Source: Streptomyces sp. GS7
GTDB lineage: Bacteria > Actinomycetota > Actinomycetes > Streptomycetales > Streptomycetaceae
Length of the DNA stretch: 64,000 bases
Direction of reading: 5' to 3'
Assembly (NCBI RefSeq): GCF_009834125.1
Contig: NZ_CP047146.1
Coordinates: forward strand, 8,958,501 to 9,022,500
Shown here: piece after piece, positions 24,626 to 34,852 of the stretch
Position numbering within the stretch: the first letter of the stretch is position 1
Layout: each line of letters begins with the position of its first letter
Made by a program: the position numbers and the translations under genes
The notes under the pieces: model-generated
Told to the model about the DNA's origin: nothing
Seen by the model: the letters and a program-made list of their open reading frames with translations, nothing else
Database searches by the model: none

Positions 24626-26371
24626 TCAGAGCGGCGCCTCCCACATCACCATCGTCCCGGTGCCGTCCTCCCCCAGCCCCGGGCCGTAGGTGCTCGATCC
24701 GCCCAGCGACTCTGCTCGTTTGGCGAGGTTCTTGAGACCGCTGCGGCGGCCTCCCTCCGCGATCCCGACGCCGTCGTCGGCGACCGTCAGCCGGACGCCG
24801 TCTGCGCCGTCCGGCAGCGTGACGGTCGCGTCGACCACCACCTCGATCCGCGATGCCGCCGCATGCCGGAAGGCGTTCGACAGCGCCTCGCGCAGCGCGG
24901 CGATCAGATTCTTGCCGGTCAGCTCCCCGACCCGGGCGTCGACCGGGCCGACGAAATGCGCCGACGGCTGGAAGCCGAGCGGCACGGCGGCGGTGCCGAT
25001 CTCGCGCAGCACCCGGGTCCGCAGCCCCGACGGCGCCTCGGCCGGGCCCTGCTGGAGGGCGAAGATCGCGGTCCTGATCTCCTGGATGGTCACGTCGAGT
25101 TCGTCGACGGCCTTGCCGACGCCCCGCGCCACCTCCGGCACTTCGGATCGGCGCTGCGCCGTCTCCAGCATCATCCCGGTCGCGAACAGCCGCTGGATGA
25201 CGAGGTCGTGCAGATCACGGGCGATGCGGTCGCGGTCCTCGTAGACCGCGAGCCGCTCCCGGTCGCGCTGGGCGTCGGCCAGTACCAGCGCCAGCGCGGC
25301 CTGCGCCGCGAACTGGGTGGCGAGCGTCCGCTCGGCGGCGGTGAACGGGCGTCCGCCGCGGCCCCGCGGTGTGGCGAGCGTGCCGAGCACCCGGCCACCG
25401 CTCTTGAGCGGCAGCATCATGCTCGGGCCGAAGCGCGGCGCGATGGCGGTGACCATGCGTGGATCGCTGGCCGAGTCGTCCACGAACACCGGCTCCCCGG
25501 CAAGGAGTTGCTCGGCCACCGGGCTGTCGGGCGGGATCTGGGTGCCCATGATCCCGGTGGGGTCGTCCGCCGACACCGCGACGATCTCCAAGCCGCCCTC
25601 CTCATCGGGCAGCAGCACGATGCCGGCCGCCGAATCCGCGAGCTTTCTGGCCTGCTCGGCGACCACCGCGAGCGCTTCGTCGACATCGCTGCCGGCGAGA
25701 AGCTCGGTGGTCACCGCCACCGAACCGTCGATCCACCGCTCCCGCTGCCGGGTCGCCGCGTACAGCCGGGCGTTGCCGATCGCGATACCGGCCTCGGTGG
25801 CGAGCACCCGCACCATGTGCAGATCCTCTTCGCTGAACTCCCCCCCGCGCTTCTCGGTCAGATAGAGATTGCCGAAGATCTCGCCCTGGACCCGGATCGG
25901 CACTCCCAGGAACGTGCGCATCGGCGGATGCCCCGGCGGAAACCCGGCCGACCGGGAGTCCTGGGTGAGGTCGGCGAGCCGCAGCGCCCGCGGCTCGTGG
26001 ATGAGCGCGCCGAGCAGGCCCTTGTGGCCGTCGGGCAGCGCACCGATCCGCCGGTGCTGCTCCGCGGTCACGCCGTACGTGACGAAGTCCGACAGCCCCT
26101 CGCGGGCGTCGTCGATGATCCCGATCGCGGCATAGCGCGCGTCGGCGAGTTCGGCGGCGGTCTCCACGATCCGGTCCAGGGTGATGTGCAGATCCAGCCC
26201 CGCGCCGACCGTGCGCATCGCCTCCAGCAGCTGCGGCACCCGCGCGGTCAGCTCGGACGACAGCCCCTGGAGGCTGCGGGTGGCCTCGGTGGCGGCGTCC
26301 ATGGGGTCGGGACTCGCGTCGAGGCCCCCCAGGCGCGCGGGGTCCGACGGGGTTCCTGCCGTGGCTGACAT
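24626..26371 (-). CDS. DevS-like two-GAF sensor histidine kinase
   Basis: A 581-residue soluble kinase. Residues 60-205 and 225-365 are two GAF domains. A HisKA_3 dimerisation domain follows with phospho-acceptor H388 in RIARDLHDLVIQRLF, then a HATPase domain with DDGVGI and SGLKNLAKRAESLGG. In GAF-A, GFPPGHPPMRTFLGVPI (H148) aligns in position with the haem-ligand histidine region of mycobacterial DevS (H149), so it may bind haem and sense O2 or NO; this needs experiment. There is no response regulator beside it. TAGGCT at 26378-26383 suggests its own leaderless promoter, although it follows cydDC by only 59 bases. Confidence 0.85.
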   Translation of the reverse strand: MSATAGTPSDPARLGGLDASPDPMDAATEATRSLQGLSSELTARVPQLLEAMRTVGAGLDLHITLDRIVETAAELADARYAAIGIIDDAREGLSDFVTYGVTAEQHRRIGALPDGHKGLLGALIHEPRALRLADLTQDSRSAGFPPGHPPMRTFLGVPIRVQGEIFGNLYLTEKRGGEFSEEDLHMVRVLATEAGIAIGNARLYAATRQRERWIDGSVAVTTELLAGSDVDEALAVVAEQARKLADSAAGIVLLPDEEGGLEIVAVSADDPTGIMGTQIPPDSPVAEQLLAGEPVFVDDSASDPRMVTAIAPRFGPSMMLPLKSGGRVLGTLATPRGRGGRPFTAAERTLATQFAAQAALALVLADAQRDRERLAVYEDRDRIARDLHDLVIQRLFATGMMLETAQRRSEVPEVARGVGKAVDELDVTIQEIRTAIFALQQGPAEAPSGLRTRVLREIGTAAVPLGFQPSAHFVGPVDARVGELTGKNLIAALREALSNAFRHAAASRIEVVVDATVTLPDGADGVRLTVADDGVGIAEGGRRSGLKNLAKRAESLGGSSTYGPGLGEDGTGTMVMWEAPL

Positions 26372-26430
26372 GCCCCGAGCCTAATAAGGTCGCATTTCCG
26401 AGGAAAGTCCGGTTATGCGGTCATGGTGGC

Positions 26431-29400
26431 CTACTGGGCCGGCACCAGGGCAGTACCCTCCATCGCGGCCCCGTGGGTGCCCGGCGCCAGCATCTGCGGA
26501 TATGCCGCGTCCACCGCCCGCTCGCGCTCCAGCATCCGCCGGAACGGGCCGTCGGCCGCGGCCAGCTCCGCATATCCGCCGCGCTGCACGGCCCGGCCCC
26601 GATCCAGGACCAGGACCTCGTCGACCGCGTCGAGGCCGGTGAGCCGGTGGGTGATCAGGACCGTCGTACGGCCCTCGGTAGCGGCCAGCAGATCGGCGGT
26701 CAACGCGTCGGCGGTGGCCAGGTCGAGGTGTTCGGCGGGCTCGTCCAGGACGAGCACCGGGAAGTCCGCGAGCAGCGCACGGGCCAGGGCCAGCCGCTGC
26801 CGCTGGCCACCGGACAGCCGGGCGCCGTGCTCGCCGACCATCGTGTCGAGCCCGTCGGGCAGCCCGCGCACCCAGTCCGCCAGCCGTGCCCGGCGGAGGG
26901 CGTCCCACAGGTCCCGGTCATCGGCCGGGCCCCGGTCCGGGTCCCGGCGCGCGAGCCGGAGGTTCTCCCGCAGCGAGCTGTCGAAGATGTGCGCGTCCTG
27001 CGCGCACAGCCCGACCATCCGCCGCACCGCGTCGCCGTCCAGCACTCCGGCGTCCGTCCCGGCCAGGGTGTACGTCCCCGACTCCCGGTCCAGGAAGCGC
27101 AGCAGCAGCTGCGCGAGGGTGGTCTTGCCGGAGCCGGACGGGCCGACCACCGCGAGCCGGCGACCGGCCGGCAGCGTGAACCCGACACCGTCCAGCGCCG
27201 GCCGGTCCTGCCCGGCGTGACGCGCGGTCAGGTCCCGTACGGCCAGCGGGAAGGGGGCGTCGGGAGCGGAGGCGGGCACGGCCGGCTCACCGACCGGCGC
27301 CGGGGCGTCCAGCACCTCGAAGACCCGCTCGGCGGCGTGCCGGGTACGCCGGCGGTACTGCACGGCGAGCGGCAGCCCGGCCACCGCCTCGAACGCGGCG
27401 AGCGGCGTGAGCACGATGACGGCCAGCGCCACCCCTTCCAGCCGCCCCGCGTGCACCGCCTGGACGCCAACCACCGCCGCGGCGACGACGGTCAGCCCGC
27501 ACAGCAGCGCCGAAAGGCCCGCGCCGGCCCCGGCCGCCGCCGCCGAACGGGACGCGATCCGGGTCAGATCCCGGTCCGCGCGCCGCACCGCTTCGGTACG
27601 CGCTCCGATGGCGCCGGCCACCGTCAACTCGGCCGTCCCGGTGAGCAGATCGACGACCCCGGTGGACAGGACCCCGCGGGCCGGCGCCAGTTGGCGCTCC
27701 GCCCGGCGGGCCAGCGCACCCGACAGTGCGGGCACCCCGGCACCCGCGAGCAGCAGCCCGGCCGCGAGGATCGCCCCGGCCTCGGGCAGCAGCCAGGCGG
27801 TGAACCCGACCGTGCCCGCACCGACCAGCAGCGCCGCCCCGACGGGCAGCAGCCAGCGCAGGAAGTAGTCCTGCACCGCGTCGACATCCGCCACCAGCCG
27901 CGACAGCAGGTCGCCGCGGCGCCGCTCCTTGAGGCCGGCCGGGGCCAGCCGCTCCAACCGCCGGAAGACCGCCACCCGTACGTCGGCGAGCATCCGGAAC
28001 ACCGCGTCGTGCGCCACCAGCCGCTCGGCGTACCGGAAGACCGCGCGCCCGATGCCGAACGCCCTGGTCGCGGTCACCGCCACCATCAGATACAGCACCG
28101 GCGGCTGCTGCGAGGCCCGCGAGATCAGCCACCCGGAGGTCGCCATCAGGCCGACCGCGCTGCCCAGCGCAAGGCTCCCCAGCAGCAGTGCGAGCGCGAA
28201 GCGCGACCGGCGGGCGCCGGCCGTCCGTCGCAGCCGGCGCAGCGCCGAACCGCCGCCGGAGCCGGGCAGGGCGTCCTCACGCACGGCCCCGGGCTCCACC
28301 GCCCGGACCGGAACGGAACCCGAACCGGAGCCGGAGTCCGCAGCCGCGGCGGTCTCCACCGCGTCAGCAGCCGTGGCACCCGCCATCCGCACCGTCCGGT
28401 CGGCCACCGCCAGCAGCGCCGGCCGGTGCACGACCATCAGGACCGTACGCCCGGCCGCGAGCCGGCGGACGGCCGCCACGACGGCCTCCTCCGTCTCACC
28501 GTCCAGGTTCGCGGTGGGCTCGTCCAGCAGCAGGATCGGGCGGTCGGCCAGGAAAGCGCGGGCGAGCGCGAGGCGCTGCCGTTGCCCGGCGGAGAGCCCG
28601 GCGCCGGATTCGCCGAGCCTGGTGGCCAGGCCCTCGGGCAGCGCGTCGACGAACTCCAGCGCGCCCGCGTCCTCCAGGGCGGTGCGCACCGCCGCGTCCT
28701 CCGCGTCCGGCCGGGCCAGCCGTACGTTCGCGGCGATGGTCCCTGCGAAGAGGTGCGGGTGCTGCGGCACCCAGGCGATCCGGCCGCGCCAGCTCTCGGG
28801 GGCGAGGGCCGCGATGTCCTGGCCGTCGGCCAGCACCCGCCCCTCGGACGGTGCGGTGAAGCCGAGCAGCACGCTCAGCAGCGTGGACTTGCCGGCGCCC
28901 GACGGGCCGACCAGGGCGACGGTCTCCCCGGGCCGGACCTCGAACGAGGTCGCCGGAAGCGAGTCGTCGGCGCGACCGGGGTGCCGGACCACCAGCCCCT
29001 CGACGGTCAGCGCGGTGCCCTCGGGCGCGGGCGCGGTACCGGGCGTCCGCGGCCGGGTCTCCAGTACGGCGAAGACCTCCTCGGCGGCGGACAGCCCCTC
29101 GGCCGCGGCGTGGTACTGCGCACCCACCTGCCGCAGCGGCAGATACGCCTCGGGAGCCAGCACCAGCACCATCAGCCCTGTGTAGAGGTCGAGTTCGCCG
29201 TTCACCAGGCGCATGCCGATGCCGACCGCGACCAGCGCCACGGAGATGGTGGCGAGGAGTTCCAGGGCGAACGACGAGAGGAAGGCGATCCGCAGGGTGC
29301 GCAGGGTCGCCCGGCGGTACTCGCCGGTGATGGCGCGGATGGAGGCGGCCTGGGCCTTGGCCCGGCCGAAGACCTTGAGGGTCGGCAGCCCCTCGACGAC

Positions 29401-30066
29401 GTCGAGGAAGTGCCCGGACAGCCGGGCGAGCAGCCGCCATTGGCGGTCCATCCGCGACTGGGTGGCCCAGCCGATGAGGATCATGAAGAGCGGGATCAGC
29501 GGCAGGGTGACGACGATCGTCAGCGCGGAGATCCAGTCACCGGTGGCGATCCGGGCCAGCACCGCCACGGGGACCACCACCGCCAGCCCCAACTGCGGCA
29601 GATAGCGGGAGAAGTAGTCGTCCAGGGCGTCGATACCGCGGGTCGCCAGGGTGGTGAGTTCCCCGGTACGCATCTCCAGAGTGCCGTCCTGCGCGGCGCT
29701 CTCCGCGCCGCCGCCCGCACCGCCCGCCGCCTGCCGCACCGTCGCCCCCGGCCCGAGCAGCGCCGCCCGCTCGACCAGCCGCATCCGCAGCTCGGACTTG
29801 ACCGCCGCACTGGCGCGGTGCGCGGCCAGCTCGGTGAGCCAGGAGACCACCCCGCGGCCGACGGAGACCGCGGCGAGCAGCGCCAACGGAGTGGTCAGAG
29901 CGCCGAGTTCGAGGTCGTGACGGAAGGCGCCGACCACGATCTCGGCGATCAGCATGGCTTGGCCGACGACCAGGCCCGCTCCGGCAAGCCCGAGCACCAC
30001 CACCGCGATGAGGAATCCGCGGGTGGCACGGGCGTATCGGAGCAGACGTGGGTCGACCGGTTTCAC
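26431..30066 (-). CDS. cydDC: Fused CydD-CydC heterodimeric ABC exporter
   Basis: A 1211-residue protein containing both halves of the thiol-reductant exporter that is needed to assemble cytochrome bd. Residues 1-560 are CydD-like: six spans, Walker A GPSGAGKSTLL, signature LSAGQRQRLALARAFL, Walker B LLLDEPTANLD. An Ala/Ser/Gly linker of about 60 residues follows. Residues 620-1211 are CydC-like with Walker A GPSGSGKTTLAQLL, signature LSGGQRQRLALARALL and VLDEPAEHLD. Fusion into one chain is usual in Streptomyces. The start codon GTG (30066-30064) lies within a parS palindrome. It is the third gene of the cydA-cydB-cydDC operon, 48 bases after cydB. Confidence 0.92.
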   Translation of the reverse strand: MKPVDPRLLRYARATRGFLIAVVVLGLAGAGLVVGQAMLIAEIVVGAFRHDLELGALTTPLALLAAVSVGRGVVSWLTELAAHRASAAVKSELRMRLVERAALLGPGATVRQAAGGAGGGAESAAQDGTLEMRTGELTTLATRGIDALDDYFSRYLPQLGLAVVVPVAVLARIATGDWISALTIVVTLPLIPLFMILIGWATQSRMDRQWRLLARLSGHFLDVVEGLPTLKVFGRAKAQAASIRAITGEYRRATLRTLRIAFLSSFALELLATISVALVAVGIGMRLVNGELDLYTGLMVLVLAPEAYLPLRQVGAQYHAAAEGLSAAEEVFAVLETRPRTPGTAPAPEGTALTVEGLVVRHPGRADDSLPATSFEVRPGETVALVGPSGAGKSTLLSVLLGFTAPSEGRVLADGQDIAALAPESWRGRIAWVPQHPHLFAGTIAANVRLARPDAEDAAVRTALEDAGALEFVDALPEGLATRLGESGAGLSAGQRQRLALARAFLADRPILLLDEPTANLDGETEEAVVAAVRRLAAGRTVLMVVHRPALLAVADRTVRMAGATAADAVETAAAADSGSGSGSVPVRAVEPGAVREDALPGSGGGSALRRLRRTAGARRSRFALALLLGSLALGSAVGLMATSGWLISRASQQPPVLYLMVAVTATRAFGIGRAVFRYAERLVAHDAVFRMLADVRVAVFRRLERLAPAGLKERRRGDLLSRLVADVDAVQDYFLRWLLPVGAALLVGAGTVGFTAWLLPEAGAILAAGLLLAGAGVPALSGALARRAERQLAPARGVLSTGVVDLLTGTAELTVAGAIGARTEAVRRADRDLTRIASRSAAAAGAGAGLSALLCGLTVVAAAVVGVQAVHAGRLEGVALAVIVLTPLAAFEAVAGLPLAVQYRRRTRHAAERVFEVLDAPAPVGEPAVPASAPDAPFPLAVRDLTARHAGQDRPALDGVGFTLPAGRRLAVVGPSGSGKTTLAQLLLRFLDRESGTYTLAGTDAGVLDGDAVRRMVGLCAQDAHIFDSSLRENLRLARRDPDRGPADDRDLWDALRRARLADWVRGLPDGLDTMVGEHGARLSGGQRQRLALARALLADFPVLVLDEPAEHLDLATADALTADLLAATEGRTTVLITHRLTGLDAVDEVLVLDRGRAVQRGGYAELAAADGPFRRMLERERAVDAAYPQMLAPGTHGAAMEGTALVPAQ

Positions 30067-30073
30067 GTGAAAC
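30060..30073. other. parS site 3, spanning the cydDC start codon
   Basis: Exact GTTTCACGTGAAAC. Read on the minus strand its central GTG is the start codon of cydDC and AAA is codon 2. ParB binding would therefore cover the 5' end of a translated gene. Confidence 0.88.
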
Positions 30074-30114
30074 CTTCCGTTCTCCTGAGGTCCGCCGCGC
30101 GGGGCGGGGCTCAG

Positions 30115-31116
<1,002 letters not shown>

Positions 31117-31124
31117 AGCGCCTC

Positions 31125-32633
31125 CTAGTACGAGAAGGCCATCGGCCGGTCGGCGTCTGAGGTGTCGCCGCCGATCTTGGTGGGCGGGTTGAGGTCGGAG
31201 TCGGAGAGCTCCTGGGGGCCGGCCTTGACGTACTTCACCAGCAGCTTGATCTCGATCACGGCGAGGATCGCGTAGAGCGTGGTGAAGACGATCAGCGAGG
31301 TGATCACCTCGCCCTGCGAGACGCCGGGCGAGACCGCGTCACGGGTGCGCAGCACGCCGTAGACCACCCAGGGCTGGCGGCCCATCTCGGTGAAGATCCA
31401 GCCCCACGAGTTCGCGATGAGCGGGAAGCCGAGGGTGACGAAGGCCAGCGACCAGTACCACTTGGACAGACGGGCACCGAGTGTCCGGTGCTTGGTGAGG
31501 GCGAGGTGCGGTGGTTCCTCGTCGCCGGTACGCAGCGACGGCGCGAGCCAGAACTTCTTCCGGGTGAGCCAGAGCCCGGCCAGTCCGACGGCGAAGGACG
31601 TCATGCCGAAGCCGATCATCCAGCGGAAACCCCAGTACGTGACCGGGATGTTGGGCCGGTAGTCGCCGGGCCCGAACTTCTGCTGCTCGGACCTGTTGAC
31701 GTCGTTGATGCCGGGGACCGGCGACGAGAAGTCGCTGTGGGCGAGGAAGGAGAGCAGACCGGGTATCTCGATGGCGACCTTGTTGTGGCCCTTGGCGACG
31801 TCGCCGTACGAGAAGACCGAGAACGGCGCGGGTGCCGCGGTGTCCCACAGCGCCTCGGCGGACGCCATCTTCATCGGCTGCTGCTTGAACATCACCTTGC
31901 CGAGCGAGTCACCGCTGACCGCGGTGAGCAGTCCGGCGATGACGAGCGTGACCAGCCCGAGCCGCAGCGACGTCCGCATGACCTTGACGTGCTTCTTGCG
32001 CATCAGGTGGTAGGCGGAGATGCCCACCATGAAGGCCGCACCGGTCAGGAAGGCGGCGGTGAGGGTGTGGAAGACGACGACCAGGGTGGTGTCCTGGGTC
32101 AGCACCTTCCAGAAGTCGGTCAGCTCGGCACGGCCGGTGGCGTGGTTGTACTTGTAGCCGACCGGGTGCTGCATCCAGGAGTTGGCCGCGAGGATGAAGT
32201 ACGCGGACAGCATCGTGCCGATCGAGACCATCCACATGCAGAAGCAGTGGATCTTCTTCGGCAGCTTGTCCCAGCCGAAGATCCACAGCCCGATGAAGGT
32301 GGACTCGAAGAAGAACGCTATGAGGGCTTCGAAGGCGAGCGGGGCACCGAAGATGTCACCGACGAACCGCGAGTAGTCCGACCAGTTCATGCCGAACTGG
32401 AACTCCTGGACGATGCCGGTGACGACACCCATCGCGATATTGATCAGGAACAGCTTGCCCCAGAACTTGGTGGCCTTCAGGTACTGCTGCTTTCCCGTTC
32501 GCACCCATGCGGTCTCCAGTCCGGCCACCAGAGCGGCGAGGGAGATCGTCAGGGGGACGAAGAGGAAGTGGTAGACGGTCGTGATGCCGAATTGCCAGCG
32601 CGCCATAGTCTCTGGCGCCAGAGCCAGTTCCAC
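31125..32633 (-). CDS. cydA: Cytochrome bd oxidase subunit I
   Basis: A 502-residue membrane subunit carrying the three haems. H22 in TTVYHFLFVPLTI is the b595/d-region haem ligand of the N-terminus, FHTLTAAFLTGA carries another conserved histidine, and GRQPW with EMGRQPWVVYG is the quinol-oxidase signature. KQQPMKMASAEALW lies in the quinol-binding Q loop, which is of the short type. The GTG start has AAGGAGG ten bases upstream. The gene begins the cyd operon and is preceded by a Rex operator, so expression should rise when NADH/NAD+ is high. Confidence 0.95.
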   Translation of the reverse strand: MELALAPETMARWQFGITTVYHFLFVPLTISLAALVAGLETAWVRTGKQQYLKATKFWGKLFLINIAMGVVTGIVQEFQFGMNWSDYSRFVGDIFGAPLAFEALIAFFFESTFIGLWIFGWDKLPKKIHCFCMWMVSIGTMLSAYFILAANSWMQHPVGYKYNHATGRAELTDFWKVLTQDTTLVVVFHTLTAAFLTGAAFMVGISAYHLMRKKHVKVMRTSLRLGLVTLVIAGLLTAVSGDSLGKVMFKQQPMKMASAEALWDTAAPAPFSVFSYGDVAKGHNKVAIEIPGLLSFLAHSDFSSPVPGINDVNRSEQQKFGPGDYRPNIPVTYWGFRWMIGFGMTSFAVGLAGLWLTRKKFWLAPSLRTGDEEPPHLALTKHRTLGARLSKWYWSLAFVTLGFPLIANSWGWIFTEMGRQPWVVYGVLRTRDAVSPGVSQGEVITSLIVFTTLYAILAVIEIKLLVKYVKAGPQELSDSDLNPPTKIGGDTSDADRPMAFSY

Positions 32634-32714
32634 GTCGCTGCCTCCTTACGTCGCCGCTACACCACGGCAATGTCCCTTTTGCGTCACATAAAGCGGTACA
32701 TACTGGGACCGAGC

Positions 32715-32732
32715 TTGTGAACGCGTTCACAT
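32715..32732. promoter_or_regulatory. Rex operator (ROP) of the cyd operon
   Basis: TTGTGAACGCGTTCACAT matches the Streptomyces Rex consensus TTGTGAAN4TTCACAA at all but the final position. It lies 82 bases upstream of the cydA GTG. Rex is known to repress cydABCD in S. coelicolor and to be released by NADH. An additional ATGTGACGCAAAA box sits nearer to the gene at about 32677-32690. Confidence 0.85.
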
Positions 32733-32856
32733 TCACAAGCATTATCTCCTATCGCCTTTCGGCCTTGAGGAAGGGGGGTACGTGACTGCGGTCACGCTCG
32801 ATTCCATGGCGCGTGAACGCTTATCCCGAGGTTACGTACGCACCCTTCCCTCGGAC

Positions 32857-32873
32857 TTCAACATATTGTTGAA
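32857..32873. promoter_or_regulatory. AT-rich perfect palindrome before cyclophilin-like gene
   Basis: TTCAACATATTGTTGAA is a perfect seven-base-arm palindrome with a three-base centre, ending nine bases before the ATG at 32883. Its AT content contrasts with the surrounding DNA. The form is typical of MarR/OhrR-like operators, but no such regulator gene is adjacent. Confidence 0.6.
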
Positions 32874-32882
32874 TTCGTCCCC

Positions 32883-33278
32883 ATGAAGATCCGAATCTCC
32901 TGGCCCGCCGGGCATCTGACCGCCACCCTCGACGACACCCCGACCGCGGCGACGCTGATCGCCGCGCTGCCCCTCCAGGCCACCGCGCACACATGGGGCG
33001 AAGAGGTCTACTTCGACACCGGCCTCACACCCGCCCTGGAAGCCGGCGCCCGCCAGGTCGTCGACCCCGGCACCGTCGCCTTCTGGACCGAGGGCAACGC
33101 GCTCGCGCTCCCGTACGGCCCCACCCCGATATCCCGTGGCTGGGGGTCCCCCCAAACAGAGTTCGGGGGAGAGTGCCGCCTCGCCTCGCCCTGCAACGTG
33201 CTGGGCCGCGTCGACGGCGACCCGCGCGCCCTGGCCACCGTCCGCGACGGCGACGTCATTCACGTAGAGCGGGCCTGA
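32883..33278 (+). CDS. Cyclophilin-like fold protein with in-frame repeat insertion
   Basis: A 131-residue protein of the small cyclophilin-like domain family (PF04126 type, structural relatives of TM1367). MKIRISWPAGHLTATLDDTP, TWGEEVYFDTG, DPGTVAFWTEGNALALPYGP and LASPCNVLGRV follow in the family order. The segment GWGSPQTEFGGE at about residues 87-98, between PTPIS and CRLASP, is not family sequence and is encoded by a REP-like repeat (33138-33173). Whether the loop is tolerated is unknown. Function of the family is unclear. It is divergent from cydA. Confidence 0.75.
   Translation: MKIRISWPAGHLTATLDDTPTAATLIAALPLQATAHTWGEEVYFDTGLTPALEAGARQVVDPGTVAFWTEGNALALPYGPTPISRGWGSPQTEFGGECRLASPCNVLGRVDGDPRALATVRDGDVIHVERA
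33138..33173. repeat. REP-like element GCTGGGGGTCCCCCC...GTTCGGGGGAG inside a gene
   Basis: A G-run/C-run palindrome (GGGGGTCCCCC) followed by a spacer and GTTCGGGGGAG is a pattern that recurs in intergenic DNA of many Streptomyces genomes. Here it is in frame within a coding sequence and adds about twelve residues. Its length, a multiple of three, has preserved the reading frame. Confidence 0.6.
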
Positions 33279-33375
33279 GCGCCAGACCCAGCCGGCACAG
33301 ACGACCGGAGGCCGCGGGTCGGCGGACCCACGGCCTCGGTGCGATGCCGGCGAAGGCGCTGTGCCCGCCGCCGGC

Positions 33376-34455
33376 TCACAGCTCCTTGCGGAACTCCTCC
33401 GCCGCCCGCAGGAACAGATCCATCGCCGGCTTCTCGCCGATCGTCACGCGCACGCCCTCACCGGGGAACGGCCGCACGACCACCCCGGCCCGCTCGCACG
33501 CCGCCGCGAAGTCGGTCGTCCGCTCCCCCAGCCGCAGCCAGACGAAGTTCGCCTGCGACTCGGGAACCGTCCAGCCCTGGCCGACCAGCCCGTCGAACAC
33601 CCGGGTCCGCTCGGCGACCAGCGCCTCGACCCGCTCCAGCAGCGCCGCCTCGCTGCGCAACGAGGCCACCGCCGCGTCCTGCGCCAGCTGGCTCACCCCG
33701 AACGGCACCGCAGTCTTGCGCAGCGCCGCGGCCACCGGCTCGTGCGCCACCGCGAAGCCGATCCGCAGCCCCGCCAGGCCGTACGCCTTGGAAAAGGTCC
33801 GCAGCACGCAGACGTTGGGGCGGTCCCGGTAGACCTCGATGCCGTCCGGCACCTCCTCGTCGCGGATGAACTCGCGGTACGCCTCGTCCAGCACGACCAG
33901 GACATCGCCCGGCACCCGGTCCAGGAACGACTCCAGCTCCGCCCGGCGCACCACGGTGCCGGTCGGGTTGTTGGGGTTGCAGACGAAGATCAGCCGGGTC
34001 CGGTCGGTGATCGCCGCCAGCATCGCCTCCAGGTCGTGGCCCTCACCGGGGGTCAGCGGCACCTTGACGGAGGCCGCCCCGGAGATCTGGGTGATGATCG
34101 GGTACGCCTCGAACGACCGCCAGGGGTAGATCACTTCGTCGCCCGGCCCGGCCGTCGCCTGGATCAGCTGCTGGGCCACCCCGACCGAACCGGTGCCGGT
34201 CGCCAGGTGCTCCACCGGCACCGAGAACCGCTCGGCCAGCTCGGCCATCAGTCCGGCACACGCCATGTCCGGGTAGCGGTTGAAGGACCCTGCAGCCGCC
34301 ACCGCGCTCTCCATGACACCCGGCAACGGAGGATAGGGGTTCTCGTTGGAGGACAGCTTGTACGCCACCCGCCCGCCGGTCGCCGCCGGCCGGCCCGGCT
34401 TGTACGTGGGGATGCCGTCCAGCGCAGTACGCAGCTTCGGGGTCTTCTCGCTCAC
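33376..34455 (-). CDS. Histidinol-phosphate/aromatic aminotransferase
   Basis: A 359-residue fold-type I PLP transaminase of the HisC family. [14 protein letters not shown] at the N-terminus, [19 protein letters not shown] and [14 protein letters not shown] (Schiff-base lysine in FSK) are all intact. It may use histidinol phosphate or phenylpyruvate (HisC2/Pat type); the second is more likely away from a his operon. GTG start with GAGGAGG upstream. It is divergent from the LacI gene across a 397-base gap that contains only promoter-like sequence. Confidence 0.88.
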   Translation of the reverse strand: MSEKTPKLRTALDGIPTYKPGRPAATGGRVAYKLSSNENPYPPLPGVMESAVAAAGSFNRYPDMACAGLMAELAERFSVPVEHLATGTGSVGVAQQLIQATAGPGDEVIYPWRSFEAYPIITQISGAASVKVPLTPGEGHDLEAMLAAITDRTRLIFVCNPNNPTGTVVRRAELESFLDRVPGDVLVVLDEAYREFIRDEEVPDGIEVYRDRPNVCVLRTFSKAYGLAGLRIGFAVAHEPVAAALRKTAVPFGVSQLAQDAAVASLRSEAALLERVEALVAERTRVFDGLVGQGWTVPESQANFVWLRLGERTTDFAAACERAGVVVRPFPGEGVRVTIGEKPAMDLFLRAAEEFRKEL

Positions 34456-34837
34456 CGCAGGTCCTCCTCAAAAACCGTCCCGCTCGTCTCCAATACTGCA
34501 CACCTTATGAGGATTGCCCCGCCGGGCGGCAGCCCCAAAAAGGAGAGCCTCCCCGGACCCGGCCGCGCCGGGCGTCCGGCGTGCGCCCCCAGGGGCGCGC
34601 CACTCGTGAAGCTGTGCGCCGGTGGCTCACTCCGTGGCGCGCATCCCTCGTCAAGGTGACTTGAGACCTCTTCGAGACCTGGTCCCATCGACAGGCAGAG
34701 CCATCAGATCTCCCGTCGAACGACCAGGAAGAGCGCCAACTCCTTTAGTTTCCAAGGATGTTGACGGCATATCACCATGCAGAAACGTGCCTTCTCAGGG
34801 CTGTCTGTGGTCACCCGCTAATGGCCGTAGCGAGCCC

Positions 34838-34843
34838 TACTAT
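34838..34843 (+). promoter_or_regulatory. -10 element TACTAT before the LacI gene
   Basis: TACTAT ends nine bases before the ATG at 34853 and there is no Shine-Dalgarno sequence, indicating a leaderless or very short-leader transcript. The rest of the gap 34456-34852 shows no gene. Confidence 0.45.
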
Positions 34844-34852
34844 CGGCTCGCC

